A stretch of 64,000 nucleotides of DNA from Xestospongia muta (Eukaryota; Porifera; Demospongiae; Haplosclerida; Petrosiidae), in the NCBI GenBank assembly GCA_963693285.1, contig OY848926.1:3518501-3582500 (forward strand), given 5' to 3'. The translations under genes and the position numbers were made by a program. The stretch's first letter is position 1. Each line of letters begins with the position of its first letter. Shown one piece after another: positions 51,485 to 64,000 of this stretch. Under the pieces are notes generated by a model. That model saw only the letters and a list, made by a program, of their open reading frames with translations, was not told the DNA's origin and searched no databases.

Positions 51485-53098
51485 TTACGAAGAACCATTT
51501 GTTTGAAAGTCCTTTGCAGTTTGTACAATCACATTCTCTAAGTATTCATCAAGTGGACGTATCTGAGATTGGTTGGAATAGGGAAAGAAGTGGGGGCTTT
51601 CTCGTGAAAGAAGACGCAGTGCTTGCCAACAATAATTAGGTTTATTTATTGTTTTATCTTCCTTTGAGACTTGAGATTCTGGTTTGGCTTGCTCCAGAGC
51701 TTCTTCCAGAAAAATGTCAAGAGGAGGGACGAAAATACGTTCAGCTGAAGTACAAGAATCAAGGTTATCTGGACAGAGGTTCCAAAGTCGAGAAAGCTCT
51801 TTGCTACCAATGTCTTTCTCCTCTTTCATCTTGTAGAGTTTATCACCAAGTCTCACTCGAGGGGATTGAGTAGGTATGGAAGACTGAGGTTGACTTTTTT
51901 CGAAAGAGGGACAGCCTTCATTTTTCCATGTTATCCAAGTCTCTTCTCTTTGAATGACAAGACGAATGTAGTCTGCAAACTGCTTGCCATCAGGTGGCGT
52001 CTCACTTAACAAGCTATATACTTTATTGCTAGTATCACTTACCCAAAGGGCCTGGGCATCAGTTAGAATTTGTGATGAATTCTTGAATTTAATATCACCG
52101 GTGAGATACTGAAACAGGATGAGTAGTTGAATGAGAACATGACGTCGAAAATGACTGTCACTTAACTGTAGGTTGACTAAGTTTTCACTGGTTAGATATT
52201 TGGCAAAATAATGTGAACTAGTAAATGTTTGTGAGGTGATCTCCATTGTTTCATTTTTGCTCCTTTTCTTTGTCTGGATATGTTCCAATTTATAACTAGA
52301 AAATGATTGAAGGACCTCATGAACAGTAGCTGTGAAGGTTTTCCAACGATCAGTATGGAAACATTGTGTAGGTTGACGAAAAAAATCTTGTAAGTACCAC
52401 AACTTCTGATAAAGATTATAATCAACTGGTCGTTCTGATGCCAAGGTATTTTCTGATGGTAATTCTAATTCCATTTCTTCACCTTCTTCTTCTTCAGGTT
52501 GTTTCTGCTTTCCAGAGTCTGTTGTCGGTTTCTTTGCATTATATGAGGTTACATTTTCTAAATTGAAATGACTCATAAGATTGAGAGCAGACTTCTCTGA
52601 GAGAGGAAACAAACGAGCAAGAAAGAGTTGTATACGTCCACAAAATAACGTGTTCTGTGAGGAAGAGAGCCGTCTAAGGAGGTCATTACACATACGAAGC
52701 AAAAGGATTTTACCCGAACTAAAAAAAGTAGGTTTAGTCCAAGTTTTTACATGACTCTCAACAACATCAAACAAGTGTTCACAAAGATTGAGTGTGATGC
52801 AATCAAAAGCATCTGAAAGGAGAAGGAACGGAACAGAATGATAACAGATATCAGCTTCAGCACTGTGGATGGCTAAGACAACAAGGGATTTACATGATTC
52901 TACTGCAGTTTTGTGACTGTCAACAATAATATCTCGCATTACATCACGAAAAGACTGCTCAAAAATCGATTTCTTGTCACTCTCGTTGCCAAATGCCTGT
53001 TGGAAGGCTTGCTGTAATTTAGACAGGTCATTGTTACAATGAAGAATGTGTTGAGCAAAGAAATGGCGAGTTTCTAAACTGCTTTGGGCTGCCGCCAT
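51485..53098 (-). CDS. THOC1: THO complex subunit 1, intronless and without the death domain
   Basis: THOC1 (HPR1) is a THO/TREX subunit coupling transcription to mRNA export. One uninterrupted frame of 537 aa; the ATG at 53096-53098 was chosen because the upstream codons are non-ATG. The protein aligns well with human THOC1: LLRMCNDLLRRLSSSQNTLF, CGRIQLFLARLFPLSEKSAL, FNLENVTSYN, VDYNLYQKLWYLQDFFRQP, FAKYLTSENLVNLQLSDSHF, TWKNEGCPSFEK, LSRLWNLCPDNLDSC, CWQALRLLSRESPHFF, DEYLENVIVQTAKD. It stops where human THOC1 continues for about 100 residues with an acidic linker and a death domain. Only 160 bp separate its stop from that of BFAR and no death-domain exon was found there. It has no introns in an intron-dense neighbourhood. 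Confidence 0.92.
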   Translation of the reverse strand: MAAAQSSLETRHFFAQHILHCNNDLSKLQQAFQQAFGNESDKKSIFEQSFRDVMRDIIVDSHKTAVESCKSLVVLAIHSAEADICYHSVPFLLLSDAFDCITLNLCEHLFDVVESHVKTWTKPTFFSSGKILLLRMCNDLLRRLSSSQNTLFCGRIQLFLARLFPLSEKSALNLMSHFNLENVTSYNAKKPTTDSGKQKQPEEEEGEEMELELPSENTLASERPVDYNLYQKLWYLQDFFRQPTQCFHTDRWKTFTATVHEVLQSFSSYKLEHIQTKKRSKNETMEITSQTFTSSHYFAKYLTSENLVNLQLSDSHFRRHVLIQLLILFQYLTGDIKFKNSSQILTDAQALWVSDTSNKVYSLLSETPPDGKQFADYIRLVIQREETWITWKNEGCPSFEKSQPQSSIPTQSPRVRLGDKLYKMKEEKDIGSKELSRLWNLCPDNLDSCTSAERIFVPPLDIFLEEALEQAKPESQVSKEDKTINKPNYCWQALRLLSRESPHFFPYSNQSQIRPLDEYLENVIVQTAKDFQTNGSS

Positions 53099-53215
53099 TA
53101 TTACCACGAGGGTAGAGGTGTGGGGTCATCGTAGAATAATAGAGTAATAATGATGTCATAATCTCGTGTTCTTAATAGCGAGTGGGCGAATGCTTTGAAA
53201 AGGAGTGGCTACAAA
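53099..53215. promoter_or_regulatory. Divergent promoter region of THOC1 and the sterol-desaturase-like gene
   Basis: 117 bp between outward-facing ATGs. A minimal upstream frame, ATG CTT TGA, starts at 53190 before the plus-strand gene and could lower its translation. No TATA box. Confidence 0.5.
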
Positions 53216-54081
53216 ATGGATGATTTTCTAGGGCTTGTCAACTGGGGAGAAATGATATGGTTCATAGTGATTACAATGATAGTTCATACTGGCGTCACTG
53301 TGCTCCTATTTTTATTCTACGAAATAATTGAAAGATATTCTTTGTTTGAAGATGCAAGGATTCAAAAAACTCCAGTAAGTAAACATCGTACATATATTAT
53401 ATGATATATGGTTCTTCAGCCTACAAAGCTCTCAAGACCACAACTGATCAAGTGTATTAAGTTGGTAGCAGTGTTTCATTTTATAATAGGACCTTTAGGT
53501 TTACCATTCTTCTATCTGATATTAAAACAAAGGATGACATTTGATGGACCACTTCCATCATGGTAAAACAAATCTAGACACTAAATATATTATTATCCTT
53601 TGTTCTTAGGACAGACATGGTGATCCAGATCCCAATATTTATGATAATTGTTGATACTCAGTTTTACTGGACTCATCGTCTCCTCCATACACCATATCTT
53701 TATAAGACCATCCATAAGATCCATCACCGTTATCACTATCCTATCCCATTGTCATATGAATATGCTCATCCAATAGAGAACTTCCTCGCTGGAGCTTTAC
53801 CATTGCTTACAGGACCATTTCTTCTTAAAAGTCACATCTATACATTTTGGGTGTGGTTTGGTATACGGATCATAGAATCAATGGATGGTCACTCAGGCTA
53901 TGATTTATGGTTTATGCCATTTAGGTATTTTCCTTTCAGACCAGGTGCACAAGTTCATGATTATCATCATTCTCATAATAAAGGTAATTATGGAGCATTC
54001 TTTACCATTTGGGACAAACTTTGTGGCACCGATCTCTCGTATGTGGCATATGATGAAGCACTAACAATTAAGAAGAAATAA
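53216..54081 (+). CDS. Fatty acid hydroxylase superfamily protein (C-4 methylsterol oxidase / FAXDC2-like)
   Basis: Exons 53216-53374, 53420-53562 and 53610-54081 give 257 aa. It is a membrane di-iron oxygenase with the three expected His clusters: HRLLH, HKIHH and HDYHHSH, plus an YAHPIEN block with a further conserved His and a closing NYGAFFTIWDKLCGTD. The hydrophobic N-terminus (WFIVITMIVHTGVTVLLFLF) and central helices suit an ER enzyme. The spacing and YAHPIE/GTD blocks resemble C-4 methylsterol monooxygenase and FAXDC2, acting in sterol demethylation or a related hydroxylation with cytochrome b5-type electron supply. Which of these it is cannot be settled by eye. Its 3' end faces the RNF213-like gene across about 214 bp. 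Confidence 0.85.
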
Positions 54082-54295
54082 CAATTTTTAGTTTTTGTTT
54101 TCCAAATAATTTTTATGTATCTGCATGTTATTTTTAATTATTATATAATGGACTCTACAAATCCTTTAAACTACAAAAAAAGAGGTTGTATATTAACATA
54201 ATCATATCAGTCCAGTACATTAAATAAGTTAACAAAGAAAAGGTGTGTTAAATCAGCAACTGTTAGATAATATATGTAGATCATTAGAGGTGTAG

Positions 54296-57200
54296 TTAAT
54301 TACAAGATGTCTTTCTTAGCCACTGCTTAAAGGAACCTTTAATCTTCATTCTATGAGCATTTGTGTCCACACCAAGCTCTTCAAGTATGTCAGAAGTCAT
54401 ATCAAACATCATATTGCCATCTATTTCATTCTCCAGAAATTTTTCAACGTATTGATCCAATTTCAGATATCTTAGATAATCTGCTACATCTTCTTGTGTG
54501 AGATTGCCTGCAGCTTGACTTAGCTGATCATCTATAACAACAAACAAGAATAATTATATTTAAATTTTGTTAGCTAACCTGATCTGTTAGAAGCTGTTTG
54601 TTCTGGTAAAGCTGTAGGTTCTCTTTTCTCTACACTCTCTTCTTCTATAGATGAAAATCCATTGTCTTGAACTACTGCTTCAAATCCATATTGTAAACCA
54701 GTAACTGGATTATAAACTTCTTCCAATGTCAGTGGCCTAGAAACATCTCGTAAATGTTGAAATTTGTTTTCAGATGTCCACAAATCCTCAACATATTCAA
54801 ACCATTTTGATTCTTCCTCTTCTTTTGTTGTTTTCTCTTCCAAAGTGTTAATTACTCTATATTGATACTTTATTGTATTGTTATTAATGAGACTTTACAA
54901 CTGACTTTCTCAGACATATCCTTAATGCCATGTAATTCTTTAGTATGTGTATCTGTTGTGGCAATACTTGCTTTATCTCTGTCTCTTGCTCATCACGAAT
55001 GAGGGAAAGTCCTTTCACGTAATGAAATATATCCTCCTGTGTGATAACACATGCAATGTAACATATACAATGTCAACATGTCATTCAGACCTCAGAAATT
55101 TTATCAATGTTGCTAACAAAATGTTGTTGGCAGTCTATTAGAACTTCAAGAATGACCTTTAGTTTGTGAAGGAGTTCATCAGGATATGCTGTAATAATAT
55201 TAAGATATGCCACTTATTGAAATTACATACTCTGATCATATGTTTGTGGTAGTGCAAGTATCTTCTGTTTATCTTCTTCCCTCAATGGTCTCTTCATTGC
55301 TTTAGGTAGAGTATAGAAATCATATACTCCATCTTCAATCCATTCCATAACTAGTGCAAGAGTTGTGACTATTTTTTTCATTGGTATGGCACCAATACAT
55401 GCACGATGAGAATTCTGAAGTCTAAAATAATATCAATGAACTTAGCTAACGCTTTTAACTGACTACTCACTTTGTCATTCCAAAATCATCAAAAATTTTC
55501 ATTGAATCATTAGGGTCAACCTCATGTTGGTCATAAAGTAGTTTTGGTAATGCTTCTCTAACTGTATCATTTATGATATCATCTTTGTGTAATTGCTCAT
55601 GATCCAGTCTCTACATGGAGTGATTATTAATTGCTATATTCCAACACAGTAACTGACCTGTTTTATATGTTCTATAATAGCTTTTAAACCTCGAGCTACT
55701 TCTACTATTTCATCATAACCCATTGACAACAGCTCATATTCTAATGCAACTAGGAAATCATCATTCTTAGATAGCAAAACCTATTATATAAAATACAAAC
55801 AACATATTTTGTTTGATAGTCAAAAGTTACCTTGAAGTCGCCATCTATATCAGCTCTCTTCAGTGTCAACATTGACCTTTATCAAAAATAAAAAACCCTG
55901 CCATCTTTATGAATTACTAAGTCTTACTGTGTAGGATGTTCCAATTTGACAGGCTCGTTTTCAATGTAGTGAAAGGTTTTCCTTAACTTTGTTTGACAGT
56001 CATCAATCTTAAACTTTCCAGCAATATAATTGACCACAATGTCTTCTTGTATCTTGTCCAAATTATACCCTTCATTAGTTCGATGTTTACATACCAGTTG
56101 TAACAGAGATCTAGTACACATTATCCAATGATCCAAAAATAAAAAAGTAAAGAACTAGTTAACCTGCTGTTTTCAGTTACAATACATGTATGTTCATTAA
56201 CTCCTATTGGATGTATACTGGGTGAGTCACAAATATACTTCTGAAAAGATGGATGGCTTTCAGCTACTAAAGATTTCATCTCATCTAAGAAATTATTATG
56301 AAAGTTGACCTGTCATAAACAAATAAATATTTTCATAATAATTAAATAATGTACTTACAATATCTTCAATAACTAAGAAAAAAATGATATCTCTTTGTTC
56401 ATTAGTAGCATCTTCAGGTATAAGACAAAAGAGAGGCGTTTCTCTAGTAATGAAGGAAATATCAATTTTCTTTCTCACATCACAGTTCTTAACACTAATA
56501 GAATATCCAATAGTTTTCAGGTAATTGTTGCAGCCCTCTGTGAAATATAAGAAATGAATCATTGTATTATTACTAACACCTACCAATGACTTTCTCAAAT
56601 AGTTTTATGTAGTGTATTTCAAGTTCTGGTGAGTACATTTTAGTAGCTAAATCCAGAGCTTCATACACAGTTATTTCATTAACTTGTGTCTTAGTAATAA
56701 CATAAGAGAGTTCAGAGTGTATCCATTGATAGAACTCAATAAGAGAAGGAAGTAGAGCACTTCCAGCCTGAAGACGAGGGTAACGATTCACAAACCTAAC
56801 TAGTAGTTCATTGGATGAACAATTTTCATGAACATAATGTGTGAAATCTCGTAATGTTGGATGAAAGGGGTAGACATTACTTAAATGTCTGTGAAAAGAG
56901 GTCAAGTCAACAATAAGATAATATTAATATATTACCTTAGCATTACCAGGAATTGGTTGGTTTGAAATATTTGACAATACTGGTCAAACTATGCATAATA
57001 ATTTCAAACAACAAGACCATTTTTATCTAAAATTACTAACCTTATTTTTGACTTCATCTAATGAAGGAACAAACACTAGTTGATGCCACATTTGTTCATA
57101 ATCATCTCTTTGCTCAGAAGTGCTTAACAAACCACTCTTTGGATTTTCACAACATATCTTCATCAATAACACAAAATATAATAAAATTATTCACATATAG

Positions 57201-60200
57201 TATACCTGTATCATTCTTTGCATAGACTGCACTATCAGTAGTGATACTTCTTCATCAGTTAGTCCAAGATTAGTACTCAAGTATAACCACATTGCATTCA
57301 TTTGTGATTTACAATAGTGACGAATTCGAACAGGTTGATAGTCAGATATAACAGTTTCTTTAATAATTGATCCTGGTTGAGTCAGTAAACTGACACAAAA
57401 TGCTCCAAAATTACACCAGAGAAGTAAATAGAGTGAATGCAAATTTAAATTTCCTTTCTCAGCTCGTTGTAAATATTCTGGTCTGCCATACTCCCCTTGT
57501 TCATTTAACAAAACACCACAGTCGTAAAGTCTTCCTTCTTTTATCTCTGAATCCAGCTAGAATATTATGTAAAAAGATAAAAATAGACAAATTCATACCA
57601 AAAATCCAGTAACATAAGTTCCTATAAGTTCATCAGGTGAGAAAATATGAAACCACAAATGTGTGGTTTGATCTGGACAAGCTAGAGCAACAGCTACCAC
57701 ACTTGCTAATGCATTACGAATTTGTTTCTCACGAGTATCTAATGTATAATAGATAATACAAACAATAATGAAGACAACACCAAACCTGGGTTATTGGAAA
57801 AAAAGAATTTACAAACAGGATCAACTTGAGAAGCATTAAGGTCTAAACATGTGTCCAATTCAGGATGCTTCTGAACAAGATCTTTGTTCAGGAAACAAGT
57901 TATTAATCTGATAAATTCATCAGAAAAATATCCCTGAAGTTGTTTACTAATGACTTTTGCAAGAGATTCAGATTTTATCTACATATACATACATAACATT
58001 TTAAACAATTGCAATTAATTAAGTAATTAAATCTTACTTCCTTTTGATAGAATTCATTATAAACACAAAGCCAAATACACATGCGAAATGCATGTATTTT
58101 TTGCATATTGAAGACTTTTCCTGTTGAGAAATTCACTGCTATCACATTTTCTTTACTGTATAAATGTAATTTACAATGGATTCTAAACATAATTACTAAT
58201 TCTAACCACGAATCAGCCATTGCTTTCAATTTTCTTCCTTCGTGTTCGTTTGCATGTATATTTCTCAGTAAGATACAAACTTCACTATACAGTTGTCCTA
58301 ATTCACTACCTTCAAAAAAACTTAGGAGTGAGAATTGCAAGTACTTGTAATCAGGTCTTTCCTACAAGTGGACTCAAACATATAATAAATTTTTGTTATA
58401 TCTTACTCTCAGTTGATCACTGTATCTAGTTAGACAAGTAATTGGGAAGTGCTCTGTACATGTCATTATCCTGATAAACTTTTCAATACTTTTCAACTCC
58501 TTCCACAAATGCATACTGAGAAAAAACCCTCTTTTATCCTCTAAGCCTTCTTGTTGTAAGAGAGGATTGATTCTTTCAGGTAGATTGTGCAATATTGTCT
58601 ATTTTGTGTACAGTAGAGCTAATATGGAATCCATATTGTATATACCTCTTGTAAGCTGATATTTTTAGCTAAATTTTCTGCTAAAATTTGCAGACATCTC
58701 TGCATGAATGCCTCCCTTTCTAAAATTAATAAAACCCTTTTTACATTATCAGTAGAGCTCTCCACCTTTTCATGAAAATATGTCAACAGTATATACAACA
58801 TTTTAAAATGTACCTTTTCAAAGAAGCTCTTTAGTTTTGAAATGGCGACAAAAAGACTCATAGAGACTGTACTTCTGCAAATTTGGTCATAAGCTGCCCA
58901 CAAGTACATGTTGGCTAATACACACTAGAAAAAAGCTTAAAGTTAGCATTCACATTTTAATTATACCATTTCATTGTTTGATTCATCTGACATAAAAACC
59001 TCTACACATTGTATGGGATTGATATCCTTTGGCATCATTTTTCCTATTGCCATACGTAACTGTAGAATAAGTAATTCTTAGTAACTGATGATGTATGTTG
59101 TACTTACAGTTGGTTGGAATATGTCAAGCACATTATCATGGTCGACTTTTGTGTTGTCATCTTTTGCCAATATATGAAGCAAGTAGTATTTGTATTCAGC
59201 AGGAGATAGGTAGTCCAATAGTGGAATTGAGTTAGGACTACCAGGTAAAGCTGCTTGGAAAAACCACTCACATAACAGCAGTCCACTGGAAAGATTGACT
59301 GTGTGAAATATAAATGTCAGCATTTTATTAATGACAGAGCAAAAGAAAGTTCTGCTTTGATCTTTCAGTGCCAAAATGCATCTTGAAAGAATTTCTACCA
59401 TATTAACGCCATCAGATACCTATAATTACAAGAAAATGACATTTTAGAATAAAATTGTTCATTACCACCTCAATACATTCATGGAAAAAGTTAATAGCAA
59501 ACGTTATGTTATCTGCTGTCAATGTCAAGCTCTCACTACACGTGATGACTATATACATCATATAAGTCTTGAAAAATTGCAGTCTTAAGTAGTCATCTTC
59601 CACATCATGAAGACAATCATACAAAGATTCTGTTTGAATCTGCAAACAATAGATAATGTATATATATATATACTGTAATTGTAATATTGCACTTACAATA
59701 TCTCGATATGTCAAATACCATTGTTTGAAATCTTTTGCTTTGTCACCACTCTGTTGAAAAATGATCTTGTTCATGGAGTCAAAACTTCTTTTGATAACAA
59801 AACTGCCCAAATCTTTCTTGTCACCACTAATGGCAGGACTCATAGGTGTTTCAGAGAATGTTTGATTCTGTAGAAATAATTGTAATCTCTCCATTTGTTT
59901 GATGGTTTGAATCAAATCCATTTTGTGAATTTCAGAATGGACATGGACCCAGGCTAAAAGAGAAATGGGATCTTGTGAATTCGCATTATGATTGAAATCA
60001 AAATAGGCATCAATAACATGACTCCAATCATCTTCCTTAGATTGTGATTGTATAGCAGTAGTCTGACTGCCAGAGTGGTCAGACATACACTTGTGTTTTA
60101 TGAAGTCTCCTAAATATTTTTGCCACAGCTCATCATCTCTTAAAGCTTTCACAACATGAGACAAAACAAGCATCATAGGATCATTCCTTGTGTTTTGCTA

Positions 60201-63200
60201 AAATGACAAAGTAAAAACATAAAATATATAGTATACTAGATAATATTGGTTTACATTGACTACTTCTTGTAGTTTTTCTTTCATCTCTTTAAACATCTCC
60301 TTTTCCATAAGTTGTTTAATTGGTTTAGAACAGACACTAGATAACGGATCAAATGCTTTAGATTTTAATTTTTTGTTTATTGTTTGCTGACAGCCATCCA
60401 GGATCTGTTCTAGATTATGGTAGACCAAACCAAAGAAAGGAAATTGGAAACCTTTATTCTCAGGAGGATGAAGAGCATGACAAGCATGTGGTAGTAAAGA
60501 TAAACTTGGTAATTTGAAAAATCTACTTTTAATGATACCACCAAAGAGTTCTACAATTGTGATATTACTGCTTGAATCTGAAAAGTCATAACAGTCCAAG
60601 TTGCAATCTTGATTAATCACCCATAGCATGTAAATGATAAACTCATAAAACAATGCCTTTATTCTTGTTTGGATATAACTGGTAATGCCAAGAGTAGACT
60701 GATGACAAAATGTGAAGTGTGCAGCATCTTGAAGAAACTTTGTAACAGTTACATTATCCCAATACTGAGTGAAGAGAAAGCAGATAGCCTCTCCAACAGG
60801 AGTACACAAAGACTGGGGTTTCTCTTGTTGTTGTGAAATGTCTTTTATCAACAGTTTCTTAAGCAGAGTTTGTCTAGCAATGATGGACATTGGCTTGTTG
60901 TAGACTCCACCAGTTGTTCCAATAACCATCCTAGGAGATGTAACAGTAATAGCTTCTTCTAAGAGAGACTCTAGACTTAGACTAATAGAGCAGTCTGTAT
61001 TGGGAATACCAAGTGCTACATGAAAGCATTGTCTTATATTGACAACATTTTGTAGAGATTTAGGAAGACCAGGCACAGAAATATCTGTTGTGAGAGAATC
61101 CAAATAGAAGTGGTCCCAACCGCTTAAAAAAAATACAGGGTAGCAGTGAGTGAAGAGCTGTTGTTCTTGAGGAAATTGAAGAAGAAACATAACAAGTTTC
61201 TCACTATTTAAGGACTCATTCTCCTTCTGTTCAACAATAATTCGAAGATGATTAATCATCTTAACAGTAACATCCTTCATATTAGCTATGATAAGAAAAA
61301 TGATATGAACAGTGCTTTCCAGAAATGTTTGCACTTGTTTTTGAATTTCTCCCTCTAGGTCACCAGGAGAGATTTTGTAGATTTTCAGAGCCTTTAGATC
61401 ATCATAAACTGTACTCTCAATTAATGATTCATCCTTCACATCTGCTGATGGATAAATGGATGGTAAATATCCAAATAAATGAGATTGTCGAGTGTAGACA
61501 AGAACCTTTTTGGAACATAATTCAGACTGCCTGTATATAACAAGTTATATTTAACACAATATGATCCATCAAACTCACCAATGATTTCTCTCTAACACTT
61601 CAAGATGTGAATTGATTAAGATCTTCAAACTGAAGTGCTCTTGAAATTCAAAGTAAGATTTAATTAAGACATTAGGCATGTGCCTAGCATTAACAACTAA
61701 TGCTTCAGGAGTTAGCAGGTGCATTAAACGCTTTGTTACATATTGGACAAGCCATTGCACAATTACTGCAATAACTAGACAAGAATCTTCACCCATGAGC
61801 TGAACGTCCTCTTTACTATGTAAAGCATCAAGTGCTTCACCTACAGCACCTTTAAAATCAAACTTGCTGATAGCCCCAGAAAACCTTTCATCTTTTAAGA
61901 GCATATCAAAGATAATTTTGCTCTCTACCTTCAATTCACAATCAGAGATCTGTTAAATGTACATTTATATGTTTATAATAATTATAACGATTTCATTCAA
62001 TACCTGAGGTATTTTCCATCCAGCTTTAGTCCGTAATGCATTCAAAGTAGTATCAAGTACTGCAAGGCATGTGTCATCATCACAAATTTTCTCTTCAATT
62101 TCACATAAACTTTTATATTCATGATCAAGTGAAGGTAGTAATGATAGAAGAAGTGAATGAAGTGTCTCATGGATGAACTTGTAATCACACTTTTTATCAC
62201 TGAGGGTATTTTTTTGATCCAAAACTATGTCAAGAGACATTTTATTATGGCTGTCAGAATGACTGTCAGGCATAGAGCATTCTTGATGAGATGTGTAGCC
62301 AATAAAGCTTCTAGAACCACCAACCTTCTTCACCAATGAGGATACCTATATAGCAGTGGTTAATATCAATACTACATACTGAAGTATATTATACCTTCTC
62401 ATAGATAGTTTTAATGATAATTTGGATATTGTAAGGCTTGGTCTTACACACACTGGAGTAGATAGCATTATAAGAGAATAAGAACTTTTCAAACCGATTC
62501 AGAAAAGGTTGAGGTGTCTTGTTTACCTCAGATTTATTCACAACTACAATACATTGAAACTTTGGATGGACTCTACATGGCATGGTGTGAGCTCCAATAG
62601 AAATATTAGTGAATAATCTCAATCCCTTTTTTGGATCATATAGAATTCGAAAATGCTGATTGAATAATTCATAAAAACTCTCATGAATTTCATTTGTCTG
62701 AAACATGAGGATAGTATGTCCTTGTTCAACTGAGTGAACAATCCCAGCAATAGTGTTAATCTTTAAAAACAACCAAAACAAATCAAATACTTACTTACAA
62801 CATATAACTTACATGCATATGACTTCCTTCAACAAATTCACTACATGCAAACATTTGAGTCTCCTGCTTGTTAAGAACACCACAGGCAAACAGATATCTA
62901 ACAGCTGAGTCATCTTCACTAGCATCTATGATGAATTTGTACCGAACAGTATATTCTGGTCTACTTTTAGTTTGACTATTACTAGATGGTAAATCTTTCA
63001 AACTTTGATCAACAATCTCAAGGACACTCTTATGGTACATTTTGGCATAATTTCCACCAATCTAAAAATAATGTAAACAGTGATATGTGTCATAAAGAAC
63101 TTACCTTTTCTAGGAAATGCTTATGTATTATCATAAAGTCTTCATGACCACTCAAATTGCGTTCCAAAGCCTCAAGTACCATCTCTTCATTAAGTAGTCC

Positions 63201-64000
63201 AGTGCCTCTCTTTCTTTGCAAGAAACTTATGAAATGAAGGAAATCTCTCTGTCCATAAAAATGCCTAAATTTTTCCTCTTTCATTACTGAGTTAAAAGCT
63301 GTACAAAGCTTTGTGATCATTTCAGTTTCCATTTGAGTCAAAGGCTTTGTGGAATGCAGGAAATCATTTGCTAAAATCTTAAGGTCTTCAGAAGATGTTT
63401 CTGGACGATAAAGACTGATTGCTCGATTGGTTTTAGCAGCATCTAGTGCATGATTAGTGATAGCTACAAAGGAAACCTTTCTTCTATCAAGAAAATAGTG
63501 GAGAACTTTTAATGATTCGCGTTGCTCTTCAGGAAGACCAGCTTCATCCATGAAGACAACACAGTAAGTAGGAACAGAAGAATTATCATATATCTTTTGC
63601 CGTTGTATAGCTTGGTTAAAGAGATTCCGAATCTCTTTTGAGGTTGTATGTTGAGAACATTGATAGAAAAATGGTTGAAGTCCCTTGAAGAGTTTTATAA
63701 CTTTAAAATCATCACGTTTGGAAGCCCTTCCTTTGAAGGTGTTTGCAACTATGTTAAAAGACAGACTTTTTGATGTCCCTGGTTCTCCAATGATAATAAG
63801 GGGAGTTTGTGTTTGACAGCAGACAATGTTTGCAAGAACGTTCTCTTTTAGAGCAGTTGTTTTTGCTATTCCAGGTGGTAGATCTACTCTTTCTATATAC
63901 CAATCTAGTTCTTCAGTGAAGACAGTTGTAAAATTATCATATCCAAAGTTGTGTGCATTAAGAAATTCACTGTAATTTTTTCTATCTTTTTTTCCCAGTC
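54296..64000 (-). CDS. RNF213: RNF213-like AAA+ protein, C-terminal part, ending in a SAM domain (5' part outside window)
   Basis: RNF213 (mysterin) is a giant dynein-like AAA+ ATPase and E3 ligase in lipid-droplet biology and antimicrobial defence. The frame is open at 64000. Reading inward: an AAA+ module with Walker A GEPGTSKS and Walker B VVFMDEAGL, then DAAKTNRAISL, FYGQRDFLHFISF, LEALERNLSGHED, GHTILMFQTNEIHESFYE, MPCRVHPKFQCIVVVNK and PFLNRFEKFL, all in human RNF213 order. A long helical region follows with a GWDHFYLDS block and a FYQWIHSELSYVIT-like segment of the RNF213 C-terminal domain. No C3HC4 RING or RZ finger was recognised in the translated exons. The last exon encodes a SAM domain (about 54300-54530; DVADYLRYLKLDQYVEKF, LEELGVDTNAHRMKI), joined in phase through 47-60 nt introns. 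N-terminal regions and other AAA units lie outside. Confidence 0.85.

Noticed and set aside
54296..54843. Separate small SAM-domain gene next to RNF213
   Set aside because: The exons join the upstream RNF213-like exons in phase through 47-60 nt introns, with no intervening stop, promoter-sized gap or start codon context, so one gene is the simpler model. Transcripts could still change this.

Overview
The window is animal nuclear DNA: AT-rich, densely packed and intron-rich. Many introns are only about 44-60 nt with GT..AG ends. The gene set (ciliary dynein heavy chain, receptor tyrosine kinase, Mediator, AP-5, RNF213 and USP36 homologues) is metazoan. Very short introns, tight packing and a divergent receptor kinase suggest a sponge, probably a demosponge. 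That assignment is inferred from gene content and architecture, not from a marker gene.

Layout. 1-8031 (+): 3' half of PWP2 (ribosome biogenesis), with two large introns rich in repeats. 8357-9828 (+): a secreted CUB-domain protein behind a TATA box. 10974-12714 (-): MED11. 12834-16800 (+): a USP36/USP42-type deubiquitinase. 16858-18914 (-): METTL25B (RRNAD1). 18949-22938 (+): AP5Z1. 23013-27402 (-): a receptor tyrosine kinase that joins a receptor L domain to an LMTK-like kinase domain. 28482-45307 (+): a complete outer-arm axonemal dynein beta heavy chain. 45645-48996 (-): NDE1/NDEL1. 49271-51324 (+): BFAR. 51485-53098 (-): intronless THOC1. 53216-54081 (+): a sterol-desaturase-type hydroxylase. 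54296-64000 (-): the C-terminal part of an RNF213-like AAA+ protein ending in a SAM domain, whose 5' part lies outside the window.

From MED11 onward the genes alternate strand, so divergent promoters (ATG-to-ATG gaps of 34 to about 1,080 bp) alternate with convergent 3' ends (gaps of 57 to about 340 bp). Each gene appears to act in its own pathway: nucleolus, transcription, mRNA export, endosomal sorting, cilium, ER and sterol metabolism. There is no operon-like module. The dynein and NDE1/NDEL1 neighbours are both dynein-related, but they belong to axonemal and cytoplasmic systems respectively.

Non-coding structure includes a long foldback element (264-518), a 1.4-kb tandem duplication inside a PWP2 intron carrying a decayed exon copy, a minisatellite that multiplies a 5' splice site in AP5Z1, a 6 x 75-bp array between the kinase and dynein promoters, and many (CT)n tracts. 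All the CT tracts seen are CT on the sense strand of the host gene. Exon boundaries were placed by eye from splice consensus, reading phase and recalled family similarity. They are models without transcript support.
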